Shown: positions 43,604-54,827 of the stretch, piece by piece
Position numbering within the stretch: the stretch's first letter is position 1
Layout: each line of letters starts with the position of its first letter
NCBI GenBank assembly: GCA_020746875.1
Contig: JAGTJL010000013.1
Location: 496,001-560,000 of the forward strand
DNA: 64,000 nt
Reading direction: 5' to 3'
Source: Rhexocercosporidium sp. MPI-PUGE-AT-0058
Lineage: Eukaryota > Ascomycota > Leotiomycetes > Helotiales
The notes under the pieces: model-generated
What the model was told of the DNA's origin: nothing
The model's input: only the letters and a program-made list of their open reading frames with translations
Databases searched by the model: none
Position numbers and translations under genes: made by a program

Positions 43604-44189
43604 ACGGTGATCGGGACATAGTTCTCCCCTCGGAGTATCTATGGCATTCAGCAGGTTGGGATTGTGGAGGCACACGGCGCACATGTCTCGTTGACTTGTT
43701 GACTTGTTGACATCGAATATTTACTCTATCCGGTGTTCAATAACCTGGGACTCTATTTTGAAGACATTTGAGAGTATTTATAAGATGTTTTAAAATTTTC
43801 AACCAAATACCAAAAGTGAGGCGATATCAAAGGTGAAATCGAAATACCGGAAATCAGCCGCCAGCAGAAATTTGACCCATCCGCAGAGTAAAATAATCTA
43901 TCTCAAAGCAACATTGAGGGAATCTTTGCTGAACTAGGTGACTCTAACCATTGAGTCCCTTAAGCTTCCTATGGGAATGAAGGTATTTTTTGAAGCTAGT
44001 CCATTGATGCCTACCTAGGTATGAACGAGGGGGAAGAAGGAGCTAGTTAAGCGAGCCTGCTTATTGACTTTCAGGCCAACTAGCTTCACAAGAAAGGGCC
44101 GCTACTCGACCGCACAGACCTCCTCGAACTTTTATCTTGTTCTCCTTCTCACCCTCCTCGAACAAAACCATTATCCTTTCCTCACCACC
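43604..44189. other. Intergenic, nothing recognised
   Basis: A short (TTGACTTG)n-like repeat lies at ~43690-43710, followed by the leader of the 44190 gene. Confidence 0.4.
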
Positions 44190-45434
44190 ATGGTGTTCGA
44201 GACCAAACTCATCAACACAATGGCTGACTCTCAGGGTAACCACGCTGCTCCAGGCAGTGGAGCTCCTGGACCCAATTCGAACGCGAGCCCTGCTCAGAGA
44301 CGTAAGTTTTACTTGTCTTGGACTCTAAGTTGATTTCTTATATTCATCTCTGAAGTTCGCTTTTAACTCTTGATACAGGACTCGTGGCTATTCCAATCCA
44401 GCGCTTAATGATGATCCCAACAGCCAGAACCTCGACGCGCCCCCCTCCTAGTTATACTCACCCAACTTCATCTCGTGCCCTCAACCTGTCCGCTACCTTT
44501 GGAAGAATTAACGTTATCGGAGACAATCTGGACGATCCTGTCATCTTTGTTGGATTCCCAAAGCTTCCTCTCGAGTAAGTTGATCTCGCGCTTGCTTCTG
44601 CAGAAATGTGGGCGGACAAAGAGTCATTTCTCTTACCTTTGGGTTTCTGTTTTTTCTTATTCGTCAACTTAGACTGACTGTTCAATGATCAGGCTCCGTC
44701 TCAAGATATGGAGAAATTCGTTCCCTGGACAAGGTCGCCACGTTGGCTTCACTGTAGGCTTCTCCCAAACTCAGCCAAAGGACCGCCAGATTGGAAGTCC
44801 GCAAAAGCCACCCGCCAGTTTCGAAGTCTGCAGTGAGAGTCGGGCCGAAACCCTAAAGCACTACATCATGATTGCCGTCGAGCCGGTTTCCAGCGGCCTG
44901 GTTCTGAAGTCCGACGTTAAGCAGATTGTCTATCCATTCCTCTTTAATCCCAAATTCGACACCCTCTATACCGAGAGCGGCTTCTTCTACCACCGACCAC
45001 TCCGAAACGAATTGCTCAACTTCATCGGAAAAGTCAACGAGTTCAACCCCACGGTCCTCAGCAACATCGTCACGCTTGAAATCCGAGAGATGGACCACAA
45101 GTTGCTTGAGACCTACGGACGCAAATCCATCAATCTCAACAAGTTCAACAAGCCACTGCTCATGTTCCCCAGCCTCAAAATCATCCGCTATACCTTCAAT
45201 ATCAGCGAGTGGACCTTGAACTCCTGGAACACCGGCTTGGGAGATATGTATGCATCATCTCTCAAGATGAATAGGGGTCTCTTTGAGGAAAAGATTGATG
45301 GCTGGCTCGTGAATAAGGCGAAGAAATTCACCAGTGGTAAGGCTCCTGTCGTGCGTTTCCGATGGGAGTTGCCAGTGTCTGAACAGCCTCTTCCCTCCTG
45401 GACCTTGGTTCAAGAAGACATGAGACGCCGTTGA
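44190..45434 (+). CDS. 2EXR domain protein
   Basis: Exons 44190-44301, 44379-44574 and 44693-45434 (introns 77 and 118 bp; GTAAGT donors) give 349 residues. The 2EXR signature is clear: VIFVGFPKLPLE-LRLKIWRNSF at ~92-112 (split by intron 2 inside LPLE/LRLK) and PPASFEVCSESRAETLKHY, i.e. FxxLPxELRxxIW, then a CSESRxExL helix. The N-terminal ~90 residues are Pro/Ser-rich and disordered. An alternative start ATG is at 44220. The domain is named after its ExR motif and is widespread in fungi; function unknown, perhaps protein-interaction. The gene is intact. Confidence 0.85.
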
Positions 45435-46039
45435 TCTTGTCTGCGGAAGGCAGAACGGGAGGCATAAGTCAGCATGCTGCAGCATTGGAATGTGGATGGT
45501 GGCATAAATAAGCATGCTGGAGCATTGATATCTTGCTGGTGGCTATTATTTCGGTCGAGATAACGAAGCGCAATGTATTCGGGGGAGAGCATGGAGGTCA
45601 CATGAGAAACAAGCGAAGCAAACTTAGGTAAAGCCTAAATCAGGTAGGCTGGCAGCATAAATGATATCTGATCAGTCGCGGTTTCTTCAATGATGAATCT
45701 TCCTTTTCTCATGCAATACACTCATACAAGGCAAACAAGATGAACTTGAATTCGAATCTGAAGTGTGAGGTTCTGCAACCAAAGTTCAATGATGCAAATT
45801 GGCGCCACTTCACGGAGATTAAAGATCATTTTAATTGATCCTAGCAATGAAGAGCAATGATTTTTATTGACTTCACGCAGTTCCTGTGACCATCTAGTAT
45901 ACTCATTGATATCACAAAGAGTTAGGAAGCTACCTAGCACTTTTGCTGCTCATCAAGATCGTAAAAGTCTCGTGTAAGCACGTAAGGCATCTCCAGAATC
46001 CTTCGCAGATGCTCCGTACCATGAACGTGGAAGGAGCAA
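45435..46039. other. Intergenic between convergent 2EXR genes
   Basis: A direct repeat of AGCATGCTG..GCATTG...GGTGGC type occurs at ~45471-45543. No gene seen. Confidence 0.4.
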
Positions 46040-47071
46040 TTACGAGCTCTGTCTCACTCCAATCACTCGTCTCTGAACCTCCCAGAACTGTAACAAAGGT
46101 TTCTGGAACCCTGGTCTTGTATTCCGGGCCATCTCTTCCATGAAGGCGGCTCTGACGGAAGTGGTAGCATTGACGACCCATGGAGACTGGTGTCTGCGTT
46201 GACGTGTGTTATTTGATGAGATCTCAACACTTGTTCCTGGGGTTTCCTTCATATCCAGTAAGGTGATAAAAAATCCTTCTGAGGAGCGAGACTGCATCTC
46301 GTCACCTATCTCAGATCCCTCTAGAATGAGGACCATTTTCAAATTCCTCAGATTGCGTAGAATCTTTCCTTCCTCCGACCAATGACGGTCGTCTCCACCA
46401 AGACGCAGAGCAGTGCTAGCATGGATTGCTAGACGTTCAAGTATTTGGTTTTCTTCCCGAGCTAGAAAGAGATAGGCGTCAAGTTTGTAGATTTCTGGCA
46501 TGTAGAGAATGTCCCGAGACAAGAGAAAGATTGGCTCAACTTGGGGCAGCTGTCCTTCTCCGCTTTGAATGCTTAAATTCCGTTTATTCTTCTGATGGCC
46601 ATCCCAAGATGGATTCGGTGGAAGGTAGACAGGAAAGAGAGGGAATTTCGTGGGATCGAATTTGGAGAAGGCAAGAATAGCAGCCTTGGAGGAAGAGGCG
46701 ACAAAACGACCAGTGTTCTTAGGAATTATGGCGACAATGAGAGGATCTTTGATTGCGAAGGTCCAGATCATATGTTGCAGCTCATTTGGCAGCGTCTTGA
46801 ATTTTGGGAAGCATGTCGCAGGAATGGCTGTGAGCTCTACGGAATTGGATCGAACAGGCGGATGTTGTGATGAGACAATAAGCTCCAAATTGATCTTTGC
46901 AATAGCTTTCGCCAATGGAGATAGCGGCAATTTGGGCGCCTGTACTGAAGCTATGGTAGACGACCTTGGAATGGGAAGGGTACGAGCTTTGGGAGGACCG
47001 TGGTTTATACCGCGTGCTGGCTCTGTAGCTGTGGACGCAGTATGTATCCGCAATGACCTTCTAGCAGGCAT
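46040..47071 (-). CDS. 2EXR-like domain protein
   Basis: Single exon, 343 residues; ATG at 47071-47069. Residues ~88-106 read CFPKFKTLPNELQHMIWTFA, the first half of a 2EXR domain. The usual CRESRxE helix is less clear, perhaps diverged around PIFLLSRDILYMPEIYKLDA. The N-terminal ~80 residues are basic, Ser/Pro-rich and disordered. Convergent with the 2EXR gene at 44190, but the two are too different for recent duplication. No interruptions. Function unknown. Confidence 0.7.
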   Translation of the reverse strand: MPARRSLRIHTASTATEPARGINHGPPKARTLPIPRSSTIASVQAPKLPLSPLAKAIAKINLELIVSSQHPPVRSNSVELTAIPATCFPKFKTLPNELQHMIWTFAIKDPLIVAIIPKNTGRFVASSSKAAILAFSKFDPTKFPLFPVYLPPNPSWDGHQKNKRNLSIQSGEGQLPQVEPIFLLSRDILYMPEIYKLDAYLFLAREENQILERLAIHASTALRLGGDDRHWSEEGKILRNLRNLKMVLILEGSEIGDEMQSRSSEGFFITLLDMKETPGTSVEISSNNTRQRRHQSPWVVNATTSVRAAFMEEMARNTRPGFQKPLLQFWEVQRRVIGVRQSS

Positions 47072-48405
47072 CGTGATTTATATGCACGTTGTTATAATCC
47101 CATTGAGTTTTTAGCTTTAGCCTTTGTGCAAAGGGAGCATGCCAGCACGGAACGTATGTGTATTCGAATTGGGGTTTGAGAGAGAGTGAGGCGACTGGTA
47201 CGCTGGGTATTCGGAATGAAATTGCTCAAGGCTTTCAGATGTGTCTGCTCAGAGAATCACCATCAGCATAAGTATTATTACTGTCTGCGATACGAAAGGG
47301 TGCAGAGTATGCGCATGGGAATGCTGTCTGGGTGGGTGTAATGCACACCAACCTTCCCTAGAGGATCAACGAGAGACAGGGCTTGCAGGTGGCATGCCGC
47401 GATATTCCGGCTATGCTAGCATTGAGCAGCCAAATACGCGATTCCAGGAACTGATGATCTGTGCTGCTGTGTTTGCGAGGGCAATTGTCGTTGGCTGCAA
47501 GTAGAACATCAGGTTCGAAGCATGAAGGACTTCGGAAGGATGAACTCGGTGCCCCGCGACGCGTCGGTTTAACCTCGGGATGAAGTAACGCGGGTAGTCA
47601 GGTGATCATCTTCGGCGCTCATGCCCCCTTGGTGTTCTTCGGCTTCCCTCGAATGGCCGAACCGTGTTTAGAATTAATAACGAATTTCAAATCTTGCTTC
47701 CTGTTATCCCGCGGTGAAAGCTTCATGCGAGCGCCTGATGGCTCCCTACCTTATGATCAATTTTTTTTTCAAGTATGCCTGACTCTGCATGTCCTCTTTC
47801 AACGACTTCAACTTGCTGCCTTGTGCTTTTCCCCGGATAGATTTCAATATTGTTCATCATCCTCCAAATATCAATCCGAATCTTCAGACGATAATAGCTT
47901 AGTCTAGGCTTTCATCTCCAGAATCAAGCATTTAGATTGATGGATTTCCACAACAAGGTTCCCGCAGAATTCGAAACCTCCCTCATGTCCGTGATAGGAA
48001 GATGTCTTCCTTCTTGACAATCTGATTGATGGAGGGGATTTCACTCATTCCCGATGTGCGGTTTCGTTTTCAAGGATATATTAAATCCCACAAGGGTACG
48101 CAATCAAGCTTGCCAAGGACCAGCAAGTGCTCTGTGCGGACGTTTCTCCAGCTTAGGATCATTTGATGAGGCTCCACTTGAGATGACAGCGTCACAAACT
48201 CCTTCTTTCCTGCTCTTTCTCAACTTGTGGTTTCGTTGTTGTTGCCATTGAAAACCTTTGTATTTTTCTGACTACACAGCGCCCGCGGACGTCTTTTCTC
48301 GCGTACATTCATTTCGTAGCATTCAGTTAGTAGTAGTATCTTGGTCTTTGTGGCGTTTTTGTATCCTATAAATTTCACCCGGTGCTGGCTTACTTCGAAC
48401 CTACT
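47072..48405. other. Intergenic, promoter region of the GH28 pseudogene
   Basis: TATA-like CTATAAATT at 48366-48374, 40 bp before the old GH28 ATG. No other coding segment recognised; the 47602-47907 frame is motif-free. Confidence 0.4.
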
Positions 48406-50083
48406 ATGTTTTCTAGCATCATCTCTGCACTTCTTGTGACAGCCATAGTATTCTCTTTGGGCCACGGCGCAGCTCAGGTAGACAAAGCATGAGTCGGGAC
48501 ACGCACCCAGCTTTCTGCCAAAAGCAAGATTTGCAATGTTCTCGATTATAGTACAAAAGCAGACAACAAAACCGACATTAGCCCTGCCATTCTGTCGGCT
48601 TTCTCCAAGTGCACTATGGCAGGAGGAGCGACGATCTACGTTCCTCCCGGATCCTACTCAAGTATGCTATGTACCAGAATTTTGTCACACCCGGCGAATT
48701 CCTCCAGTCGCCACCGGTGTCATGCTCAACAAAGGGTCGGCTCACGCTTTGCAAATCGACGGACTGATTACCCTCACATCCAATGGAGCATTCAATGGGA
48801 ATGCCATTGTTATACAGAATACCAACGACGTCGAGGTTTTTCTTTTTCGAGCAGTGGGTTGGGAGCAATTAACGGACAAGGATACATCACTAGGATCACA
48901 GCATCTGGGCAAAATGCAAGGTTGTTCCGCTTCGCCAACGCCAAAAATATCGCTATTCATGACGTGACCTTTGTTGACTCGCCAATATTCCATCTAGTCT
49001 TCAATTCGGTGTCGAACATGGAGGCATATCACATCACTGTCCATGGCCCAAATCTCGGTAGAACAAATAGTATCTATATTGATATCGAAGTCGCCGACCG
49101 GGATGAGTGCATCAGCGTCAAATCACCTTCGAATAATATTCTCATCGAAGACATCATCTGTAACCAAAGCGGTGGAATGTCAATTGGATCGCTCACTGCC
49201 GACATCACAGATCTCTCACTGCCGACATCACAGATCTCTCCACCGCAGCAGCAGTCTCCAATGTCACGATGCAAAATATTTACACATACCAATGTAATCA
49301 GATGTCGATGATCAAGACCTATCCAGGTGGATCAGGTGCTGTAGGATATGTCAAGAACTTGCTTTTCGAGAACTTTTAGGCCTATGACACAACTTATGCT
49401 TTCGGTAAGCAGATTTCGATCACCCCCTGTTGCCTTCAGCTGATCAGAGCCTAGATGTCGACCAATACTGGTATAACCGTCTCACCCCAAACACCGGAGC
49501 CGTAGCTCTGAGCGGGCTGACATTCACCAACTGAACCGGCACGATGAACAAGGGATCCAGCCGTGGTGCTATCGTCATCCGCAGCTCTGATCATGTACCC
49601 GCAATTGACATCACTCTTTCCAACTTCAACATGTAGACTGTCAACGGCAACACGGTTGTCAACCAATGTAACAACGTCTACGGCAGTAGATACTGTGTTG
49701 GAAACTCTACTGGTCTTCCTCTAGCAACGTTCACTACTTCGGTCACCTCGACAGCTGCACCTACCGGTTTTACAGCACCTGCGAAACCAGCGTGGGTTGT
49801 TGCTGGATACTGGACGAACATCCCTATCCCTTTCTACGCTCCCGCTGCGTTGTGGAAGCCTGTCTCAATTGGTGTGGTGGGATCTGTTACAGCTGTGAAA
49901 GCTACATCAATGTCTGTGCCTGCGTCAACGGTGAATACTTCTTCCTCGAAATTTGCAGCTTCCACGTAAGTAGCTTCTATGTCTGTGATTGTTACGTCGG
50001 CGAGTATCAAGATTTTTTCGCCAGCTATTAGCTCGACGAAGTCTCCTCTCAATAACTTCAACTACCCCCAACATCTTCTCTGA
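48406..50083 (+). pseudogene. GH28 rhamnogalacturonan hydrolase-type pectinase gene, broken
   Basis: The original ATG at 48406 opens a signal peptide (MFSSIISALLVTAIVFSLGH). Then TGA at 48490, followed by KICNVLDYSTKADNKTD and GGATIYVPPGSY of the GH28 beta-helix start. Further on: ALQIDGLITLTSNG, SSSGLGAINGQGY, DVTFVDSPIFHLVFNS, EVADRDECISVKSPSNNILI and YTYQCNQMSMIKTYPG, closest to secreted rhamnogalacturonases. Lesions: frameshifts near 48660 and 48840; apparent loss of the DGID-type catalytic segment near 49080; a 23-bp tandem duplication at 49192-49237 that shifts frame; and Trp codons changed to TAG (49378-49380), TGA (~49532) and TAG (~49635). It ends in a Thr/Ala-rich tail; the 3' limit and a possible intron near 49405-49455 are approximate. 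It cannot yield an active enzyme. Confidence 0.85.
49192..49237 (+). repeat. 23-bp tandem duplication inside the GH28 pseudogene
   Basis: Two exact adjacent copies beginning CTCACTGCCGACATCACAGA (49192-49214 and 49215-49237). 23 is not a multiple of three, so the duplication shifts the reading frame. Confidence 0.9.
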
Positions 50084-51776
50084 CTAAGCTAGCAACGAAC
50101 TTGGCTGTAATAGGTACAATCGCGAAGTAAGGACAATGCGTGGGAGTGGGTGGGCTTGATCTACACCATGCGTTGCAGTCTCGGGCTGTGTTCTCTAGAG
50201 TCAGTGATACTCGTAATGTCTTTTGAAGAGCCATCTAGACGTTGAGCAGCGAGTCATTGAAGTAGTGATACAAAAGAGAAGTGAAGCTCTTTTGAATGCA
50301 GGTTTCGTGTATATGATTCTTCTTCTTTGCACCCAATCATCGAACTTGTTGCTATTTCTGCCCTCTCGCTTGTCAGTATTACTCTTGATCAGAATTGTCT
50401 CCCCAGGGTTAAATCACAGACACACACATTTCGAGAATTCGCCGACGCAACCTGCAATTTTACGAGATTCACCTATACAACAGACAGCAAACCAGCAACA
50501 CATTTCCCTCTCATTCTCACCCCTCTAGGTTTTCAACTCCACTGTCACGTCTATCATCATATTTTCATGCTCATCAAAATAACCTCGGCATCAAATTCAA
50601 ATCTCCACAATCCCTCAATCCTTCAATCACTATCAAATTACATCAGACATTCGCCCCCCCCCCCCCCCCCCCCCCCCTCAGAGCCAGCAGTGACCCAATA
50701 ATCTTAGCAGATCTTGCTTATCCTAATTTTTCCCCATCCTCTCCTATCATTGACTACAAGTATCCATCCTATGTACGTAAAAACACCCGAATGCCTATTT
50801 GAACAAGGCCAGACTGGGCCAGACGAGGTCCCTGATCTCCAAAATGGCAAAAACTCTCAGCGATCGAGGAAAAATCAAGCTTTTTCTTATCCGACTTCAT
50901 CCCGTCCGGCGCACATGTACTCCTACTTGAACTCAACTCGGGCTCAAGCTTATGCTAATTCCCTGCGGGTTAAATGCGGCTGAGTACAAGTATTCACGAT
51001 CCACCACTAAACCTCGGCTTGGACTGCATTATCTCGTTAAAGTTGGTACCTAGATCCATACTGTAGTGTCATCCGATTTTAAGTTTGGATTCGAGATTAG
51101 TTTCGGCTTTTGATTTGACTTTAAATTTAAAGGTAGCTCTAAAGGTAGCTCGATCTGCGAGCTGATATCGAGGAGGGAACGGTAAGACCACTAAGCACGT
51201 TTATTTAATTAAACATTTACTCTGCGGGGTAGGGGAGCACCTAGGAACGGAAATAGCCGTTAGAGATCTACCATTTAGAGGCTAGTTGACAAAGGTAAGG
51301 AACATCATTTGAGCGGATGAGGTGAGGTTGTAACAAAGCTATTGTACCCGTGATGTTTCGGAAGTGCATGCAGGAGCGCTAAGGGAACGTAGCGGAAACT
51401 TAGAAGTAGAATGGTTCGGACAGTAGTGACTATTTGCTCGAAATTGTTTGCAGCCCTGTAGGGAGGTTTCTAGACTGCGGGGAAAGAGTGGGGAAGTGCG
51501 AGTATGTAGTCAAGGACCTAGGTAGTAGAGTAGGGGTTCAGAGAGCAAGGTACAGTATATGGGGCAAGTTTGATACTTGAAATGAGGATAATATAAGGTT
51601 CATCTTTGCTTACTAAAATGTTTCAATTATTGAACGACTTTCTAGCTTGCTCTGACTAGGTAACCAGTGCAGAACTCATCTCATCCCAGACCAGACCCAA
51701 GGTCCAAATCATGCTGATAATGCAATAACCCAAAAACACCAAGGCAGGAACCTTCAACCCCACCTCAAAGGACTGT
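50084..51776. other. Intergenic with poly-C tract; nothing coding recognised
   Basis: Open frames at 50223-50983 are motif-free. 51000-51650 is AT-richer, with no gene. Confidence 0.4.
50654..50677 (+). repeat. Poly-C homopolymer (24 bp)
   Basis: 24 consecutive C on the plus strand (G on the minus strand). Confidence 0.9.
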
Positions 51777-52625
51777 CTAGAAACAAGCCTTCCCCAGACC
51801 CCTCACCGCATCTCCCAATTCCCTCAACGTCTGCGCATCCCTGGGGATAGTATGTCCTTTCCCATGATCAAACAGCATCGCCTCATCCTGCTCACAAACA
51901 TTGAACAGCGCCATTGCCCCATGCAAGTACGGATCATCAGCACCAATACAATGCAGCGTCGGTACATCCACAACCTCCTCACTAATATCCGCGAGCAACA
52001 TCTCATTCCTCTCTAGATTCAACGGCGGCCACCCGGCAAAGAATACCGCGCGCTTGATGCTCCTCGGTCTACCTTCCTGTTCAAACCGTCGCCGCTCATC
52101 CATGATTAAGGTAGAGCCCACGACCGTGCCTTCGGAATACGCACATATCCCATCGAAGGGGCCGTGTTTCTCTATCGTGGCGTAGAGGGCGTCAATGGCG
52201 ACACGGACAGAGGAGCGGATGCCCTCACTGCCGGAGGGCATCAGTTCGCGGAGTACTTCTTCGGGGTTCTCGCCTTCGGGAAAGTCTCGCACGCGTTCGA
52301 GGACGTCGTTTTGTTCGATGCCATCGTATTCTATGAAGCGGTAATGCGGTGCTGGGCCGAAGTAGTCGAGGAATCCTGGGGGTGGGTTGCATTTAATCTC
52401 GCCTTGGGTGAAGAAGAATTCAGTTTTGCCGTCGGAGGACATTTCTTTGCAGAATGGAGCTGTGAAGTAGTGCTTAGTATGTTAAATTGTTCGGTAATGT
52501 TTGGGAAAGGTACCTAGTTGGACCTCGAAATTCTGGAAGTGTTAGATTTTGTCTGTGGAATGGAAGAGGGGTTGTATGCTTACTTTCGCACTGCCATAAG
52601 CACCTGGAAGACAGAGAAACCTCAT
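51777..52625 (-). CDS. FSH1-family serine hydrolase; candidate trans-acting thioesterase for the PKS
   Basis: Minus-strand exons 52625-52584, 52532-52514 (a 19-nt micro-exon) and 52459-51777 (introns 51 and 54 bp) give 247 residues. The joined N-terminus reads MRFLCLPGAYGSAK/NFEVQL/APFCKE, the normal FSH1 opening (MRxLCLPGxxxSxxxFxxQ). Catalytic triad candidates: Ser129 in CAYSEG (first Gly of GxSxG is Ala), Asp195/196 in GADDPY and His223 in GKGHTIPRD. FSH1 hydrolases cleave esters or thioesters; LovG of the lovastatin pathway, from this family, releases the HR-PKS product. The gene is transcribed away from the adjacent HR-PKS with ~2.2 kb between starts, a typical cluster arrangement. A general carboxyl-esterase role is the alternative. 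Confidence 0.9.
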
Positions 52626-54827
52626 TTTGTCCTGTAAGGCCTCGTAGAATAAATTCTCCTTTGAAATTATGAGCTGTTGTTGTCTTTTGTTGACGGCAAC
52701 CAATATACTCAACCTCAACTTTTGAAACAAATAGAGCCAAGTGGGGGCCAACCAGATTCTTCTCTTCGACCTTTTGTGGAAAAAAACAAATCTCCGGTCG
52801 ATATCCGTTGGGGCATGTCCGAGATCAGAGCCAGTAAGTCTCCCGTGTGCACAAGCATGTGCTCGAAGACTTGTCTTCTGTAGAAACCAGACAAAGAAAT
52901 TTGTACCGAGGAAACTCCTATCTGCATTTATCAGGGGTAGCTCCGTCGATAAGAAGCCAAGATCTTCGGATCTTCACCAGCATCACTGATTTAGCGTTGA
53001 GGTATTTGGGCGAGAGAGGACATGAGTGGTAGGGGTGCGGCGCTCCTAGATTTTGTAGTGGAGCAGATAAGGCGCCGGAATTTGGGGATTTGAGCTCGAG
53101 CTTAACTTACAGTAGACCGGATGAAGCGCGATGTGGCCCCGTCTCGGCATCTGCTTTAATCTGCGTTGAGGAGTGATGTCGGCGGGGCACGGTCGATGAT
53201 GTGTATCGATGTCTGTCCATCGATGCCCGCCGCGTACAAGCAACGATCTAGATCATAAAGAGTCCTTGGTTCGGGGAATATCGTCCCCGCGAATGGTCTT
53301 GGAGCATGAGGTGGAACAAGAAGCGAAATGCGGGGAAATAAGAGTAGGAAATATAAGGTTCTATTGGAATTCTTGGCTCTGATTCAAGGTATGTATGTAT
53401 GTCGACTGCCGAGGAATAGATGAAGAGGTCCCACTTAAGAAGATACAGTGTCTATAGATAATATCCTAGTCGACAACGAAGCCAACAGGGGAAAGCTCCA
53501 CGTGTAAAGAAACACCACCCCAAAAGGCATACTCAACATGAATATGATTACGGCGCCTCTCCCGTCGTACTGGCTGCAAAGGGTTAGAGGGTTTCGCTAA
53601 AGGCACCAGAGTCCCCCATCAGGACTAGGTTCAGAACTCAATTAGCACCTCTCGGGCTTATCATTTCTTCCGATCATCCTCACCTGTCACGACATGATGT
53701 ACCTACCTAAGAATCAACCTAGGTAGGCACTGGGTGGGCAAGAAGCAAACAGCTCGTGCAACAGTCCCCCTCCAGATTCATGTCGACTCTCCAGATTCAA
53801 CAACCAAGCGTCTAATGTTGTCCCATTCAGACACAAAGCAATAGAGCAATACTCTAGCTGGATGAGAAGCTGAGCCAGCCGGTATCTGCAGACCTCAGTA
53901 GCTTCCACCTGGTCAAGTCCTCGCTTCGATATCGCCGAGTTGTGGTACCTCATCCGATCGCCTCCACTGCTCCAGCACCGTCTCAGTCATGCTATTAGTC
54001 TCTTATCGCATGCACTCGCTGGACAGCTGAGGTCCAGTTGGTCAGCTGTGATCCTTGCTATCTTCTTAGCATCAGGTCCAATTGATTTGCAACGCCAAAA
54101 ATGGCAGGGCTGTTCATGTCTGTCACCTCATCTCTCAGATGGGGGGAAACGATCGCCGTCCGACCAATTTTGCGGCTTGTTCCTGCTTTGTGCACACACA
54201 GAAGCTCTGTGATCGACAGTCCTGGGAACTTTAGTCGCACCTACCATCTCAAGTCTCTCCTGCAACGGCCGGGCAAAAAATTGGTAACGATACCATCCAT
54301 GTGGTGTCCTGTCGGCTGGGGCTCATGCAGGCATGTGAACCCATATCAAGACCGTCCCCCAGATTTCTTTTTTGCGTTAAAATATTCACATGCTTTTCTT
54401 CATGACCGCGGCTTGCTGTGTACTTTTCTCACTTGATTAATCGAGCTTCAAGTTGAGCCCTCCCCCTCACACGACACTCTCATCCCGCTTCTTGTATACC
54501 CTTTGTACTTCGATGCAGCTGATGCTTCAAGCGCAAGAGGTAAAACAAAAGCCGAACTCTGATTGATATCCAACCTTGATCATATTTGTTAGTTCTCCGG
54601 TCTTTACTCAAGCTTTCTTCTTGCAGATACTGATGCTCCGATCCCCCTTAGTTTATACCCACCGTCCATTTAATAAGCGTCTCCAAGCTCATACCTTTGC
54701 TTGTAGCAGCAGGAGCAGCTTTCAAGTAATTGTTCGGAGAGCAAGCAAGATCGCTCCAAGTCTGAAGTCAGATCCAGATTCTGAACTATTTGAGGCTCAA
54801 TCACGAGACCTTCGACGACCCGACGGA
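52626..54827. promoter_or_regulatory. Divergent FSH1-PKS intergenic region
   Basis: 2.2 kb between two divergent start codons, so it must hold both promoters and leaders. Scattered open frames on both strands have no motifs. A (GTAT)n run is at ~53392-53402. No transcription-factor site was assigned. Confidence 0.5.

Noticed and set aside
47602..47907. 101-codon plus-strand frame
   Set aside because: No motif, no splice partners; lies in the GH28 upstream region.
54633..54827. In-frame ATG adding 65 residues to the PKS
   Set aside because: The added segment has no KS-like content; the ATG at 54828 gives the usual short linker before the KS. Not excluded entirely.
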